The translations under genes were made by a program, and so were the position numbers. Positions 4,952 through 6,558 of a stretch of DNA of 6,558 nucleotides are shown piece after piece. Within the stretch, counting starts at the first letter, position 1. Each line of letters starts with the position of its first letter. Source of the stretch: Azonexus sp. (GTDB taxonomy: Bacteria; Pseudomonadota; Gammaproteobacteria; Burkholderiales; Rhodocyclaceae); contig JAUYQT010000813.1 in assembly GCA_030697085.1 (NCBI GenBank), positions 1 through 6,558 on the forward strand, written 5' to 3'. Under the pieces are notes generated by a model, which was not told the origin of the DNA, did no database searches, and saw nothing but the letters and a program-made list of their open reading frames with translations.

Positions 4952-6061
4952 TTAAAGCTCCGTGGGAGAGGTGACGAAACCGGTGACTTCAAGGCCGAAG
5001 CCGGTCATCGAGGGCATTTTGCGCGGGCTGGAGAGCAGGCGCATCTTGGAAACGCCAACGTCGCGCAGGATCTGGGCGCCGATGCCGTAGGTGCGTGGGT
5101 CCCACTTGCTCTGGACCTTTGGCTTGTTGCCGGTGAGGCGCGAAAGCAGCGCTTCGCCGTCTTCCGGGCGGTGCATGAGGACGATGACGCCGTGCCCCTT
5201 TTGCGCCAGAGCGGCTTGTGCTTCGTCGATGGAAAAGGATTGCGGCTTGCTGCCTGGATCAAGGAAGTCGAGCACGGAGAGTGGTTCATGAACACGGACC
5301 AGGGTTTCTTCGCCAGCCGGGATCTGGCCCTTGACCAGCGCCAGATGTGTGGCGCCACTGGCGCGGTCAACATAGGCATGCAGCGTGAAATCGCCGTGCG
5401 CGGTGCTGATTACCTTGCTGGTGACGCGTTCGACCAGCGTTTCTGAGGCGGCACGGTAGTGGATGAGGTCGGCAATGGTGCCGATCTTCAGGCCATGCAC
5501 CTTGGCAAACTCGATCAGTTCCGGCAGGCGGGCCATGGTGCCGTCGTCGTTCATGATTTCGCAGATCACCGAGGACGGTTCGAGGTTGGCCATCGCGGCG
5601 AGGTCGCAACCGGCTTCGGTATGGCCGGCGCGAACCAGCACGCCGCCTGCGCGGGCGGTGATCGGGAAAACGTGGCCGGGCTGGACGATGTCGTCGGCGG
5701 TCGACGTTTTGGCCACGGCGACCTGGATGGTGCGCGCCCGGTCGGCGGCGGAAATGCCGGTGGTGACGCCTTCGGCGGCTTCGATGGAAACCGTGAAGGC
5801 GGTGCCGAACTGGGCGTTGTTATTGCGTGCCATCTGGACCAGGCCAAGCTTCTTGCAACGTTCTTCGGTCAGCGTCAGGCAGATCAGGCCACGGCCGAAT
5901 TTGGCCATGAAATTGATCGCTTCGGCGCTGACATGTTCGGCCGCCATGACCAGGTCGCCCTCGTTTTCGCGGTCTTCTTCATCGACCAGAATGACCATGC
6001 GGCCAGCCTTCATTTCGGCGACGATTTCAGCGGTTGTGGCAATGGCGGGATGGGGTGGCAT
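4952..6061 (-). CDS. ribBA: 3,4-dihydroxy-2-butanone 4-phosphate synthase with degenerate GTP cyclohydrolase II domain (RibBX type)
   Basis: The N-terminal domain (about 1-203) converts ribulose 5-phosphate to 3,4-dihydroxy-2-butanone 4-phosphate and formate. It is intact: DEEDRENEGD (27-36) carries the metal-binding acidic residues, EGVTTGISAADRARTI fills 97-112, PGHVFPI (128-134) has the conserved His130, and RAGHTEAGCDL fills 144-154. The C-terminal half (about 205-369) aligns with GTP cyclohydrolase II, including DPRTYGIGAQILRDVGV (321-337). The zinc region is replaced by VRVHEPLSVLDFLD (255-268), and there is no cysteine after residue 167. It therefore should not open GTP. This is the hybrid called RibBX in Proteobacteria; databases usually label it ribBA or ribB. 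The start is ATG at 6061 with only a weak GGA 5 nt upstream. It heads the riboflavin operon. Confidence 0.93.
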   Translation of the reverse strand: MPPHPAIATTAEIVAEMKAGRMVILVDEEDRENEGDLVMAAEHVSAEAINFMAKFGRGLICLTLTEERCKKLGLVQMARNNNAQFGTAFTVSIEAAEGVTTGISAADRARTIQVAVAKTSTADDIVQPGHVFPITARAGGVLVRAGHTEAGCDLAAMANLEPSSVICEIMNDDGTMARLPELIEFAKVHGLKIGTIADLIHYRAASETLVERVTSKVISTAHGDFTLHAYVDRASGATHLALVKGQIPAGEETLVRVHEPLSVLDFLDPGSKPQSFSIDEAQAALAQKGHGVIVLMHRPEDGEALLSRLTGNKPKVQSKWDPRTYGIGAQILRDVGVSKMRLLSSPRKMPSMTGFGLEVTGFVTSPTEL

Positions 6062-6167
6062 GAGGGTCCGAAAAGCACAAAAATGGGGGGCTATTTTCGC
6101 AGAAACAGCGCGTTAGCACATGACTTTAAAGACTGGGCGCCGTTTCGGTATCCTCGGCGGCGTTGGC

Positions 6168-6558
6168 TCAGGGGAGATAGGCTTCAACCTGAATGCGCAG
6201 GCGAATTTCGTCGCCGATGAAAGGTGTGCCGGTTTGCAGGCCAAACTCGGAGCGCCGCAGCACGCCGTGGGCATCGGCACCGCAACCGCGTTTGCGGTTG
6301 GCAAGATTGAAGCCGCATTTGAAGCGGCTGATCTCAAGGCGTATTGGCCGGGTTTCGCCGAGCAGGGTCAGCCGGCCTTCGACCGCCACCAGTTTTTCCT
6401 GGTCAAAAATAAAATGCTGGCTGCGGAACAGGGCATTGGGGAAATCTTGCACGTTGAACCACGTATCGCTGCGCAATACCTCGTCGCGCGGTTCAAAGCC
6501 GGTATCGATCGAGGCGGTGTCAATGGTGATATCGATACTGCCGCGGCGCGCCTCGGCA
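6168..6558 (-). CDS. YceI-family protein, C-terminal part only
   Basis: The last 129 residues of a YceI-like protein; the 5' end lies beyond the right edge (full proteins are about 190 residues, usually with a signal peptide that would be outside the window). The family is a periplasmic lipocalin-like barrel that binds polyisoprenoid-type lipids. Visible motifs: GSIDITIDTASIDTGF (6-21 of the visible part), VLRSDTWFNVQDFPNALFRS (27-46), VEGRLTLLGETRPIRLEI (60-77), and GADAHGVLRRSEFG near 92-105. Two cysteines (KCGFN and RGCGAD) match a subgroup with a likely disulfide. It ends at TGA 6168-6170, 106 nt before ribBX on the same strand, with no convincing terminator between. The specific ligand is unknown. 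Confidence 0.88.
   Translation of the reverse strand, partial: AEARRGSIDITIDTASIDTGFEPRDEVLRSDTWFNVQDFPNALFRSQHFIFDQEKLVAVEGRLTLLGETRPIRLEISRFKCGFNLANRKRGCGADAHGVLRRSEFGLQTGTPFIGDEIRLRIQVEAYLP

Noticed and set aside
4544..5446. 300-codon open frame on the plus strand opposite ribH and ribBX
   Set aside because: Antisense shadow of clearly identified riboflavin genes; no ribosome binding site and no recognisable domain.
6136..6162. GC-rich inverted repeat after yceI as an intrinsic terminator
   Set aside because: The arms are only 5 bp and no T-run follows on the minus strand.
5459..6220. 253-codon open frame on the plus strand opposite the ribBX N-terminal domain
   Set aside because: Antisense shadow rich in Gly, Asp and His, as expected for the complement of a GC-rich gene.

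Overview
The window looks like a piece of a GC-rich betaproteobacterial chromosome, probably of the Rhodocyclales (Dechloromonas/Azonexus-like). That placement is inferred from protein style and from the gene order ribBX-ribH-nusB-thiL-pgpA; no search was run. The right two thirds are compact housekeeping DNA on the minus strand. The left third is looser accessory DNA on the plus strand.

Left part (1-2176). A HigB-type toxin gene (10-288) is followed, with overlapping start and stop codons, by a HigA antitoxin gene (288-590) and a second, divergent HigA-like gene (587-877). This makes a tightly coupled toxin-antitoxin-antitoxin operon. Next come one unrecognised ORF (about 1035-1427) and two very small overlapping candidate ORFs. 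From about 1514 to 2176 I see no credible gene. That stretch holds four copies of TGTCCCGG around an inverted repeat (1531-1623), a perfect small hairpin (1730-1747) and two interleaved inverted repeats (2102-2136).

Middle (2177-2520). A HicA-family toxin-like gene (2177-2455) lies on the minus strand with no HicB partner in the window. It is 54 nt downstream of pgpA, and a nested inverted-repeat structure fills most of that gap.

Right part (2510-6061, all minus strand). The transcription order is ribBX, ribH, nusB, thiL, pgpA, with gaps of 3 nt or overlaps of 4-8 nt, so this is almost certainly one operon. RibBX makes the four-carbon riboflavin precursor and RibH condenses it into lumazine. 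NusB is an antitermination factor, ThiL makes thiamine diphosphate, and PgpA makes phosphatidylglycerol. The C-terminal half of RibBX resembles GTP cyclohydrolase II but has lost its zinc cysteines, so a separate ribA must exist elsewhere. No FMN riboswitch is visible before ribBX. Upstream on the same strand is the 3' part of a YceI-family gene (6168 to the window end).

Most interesting points: the toxin operon with two antitoxins, the TGTCCCGG repeat cluster, and the solitary hicA-like gene attached to the end of a housekeeping operon behind a possible folded RNA.
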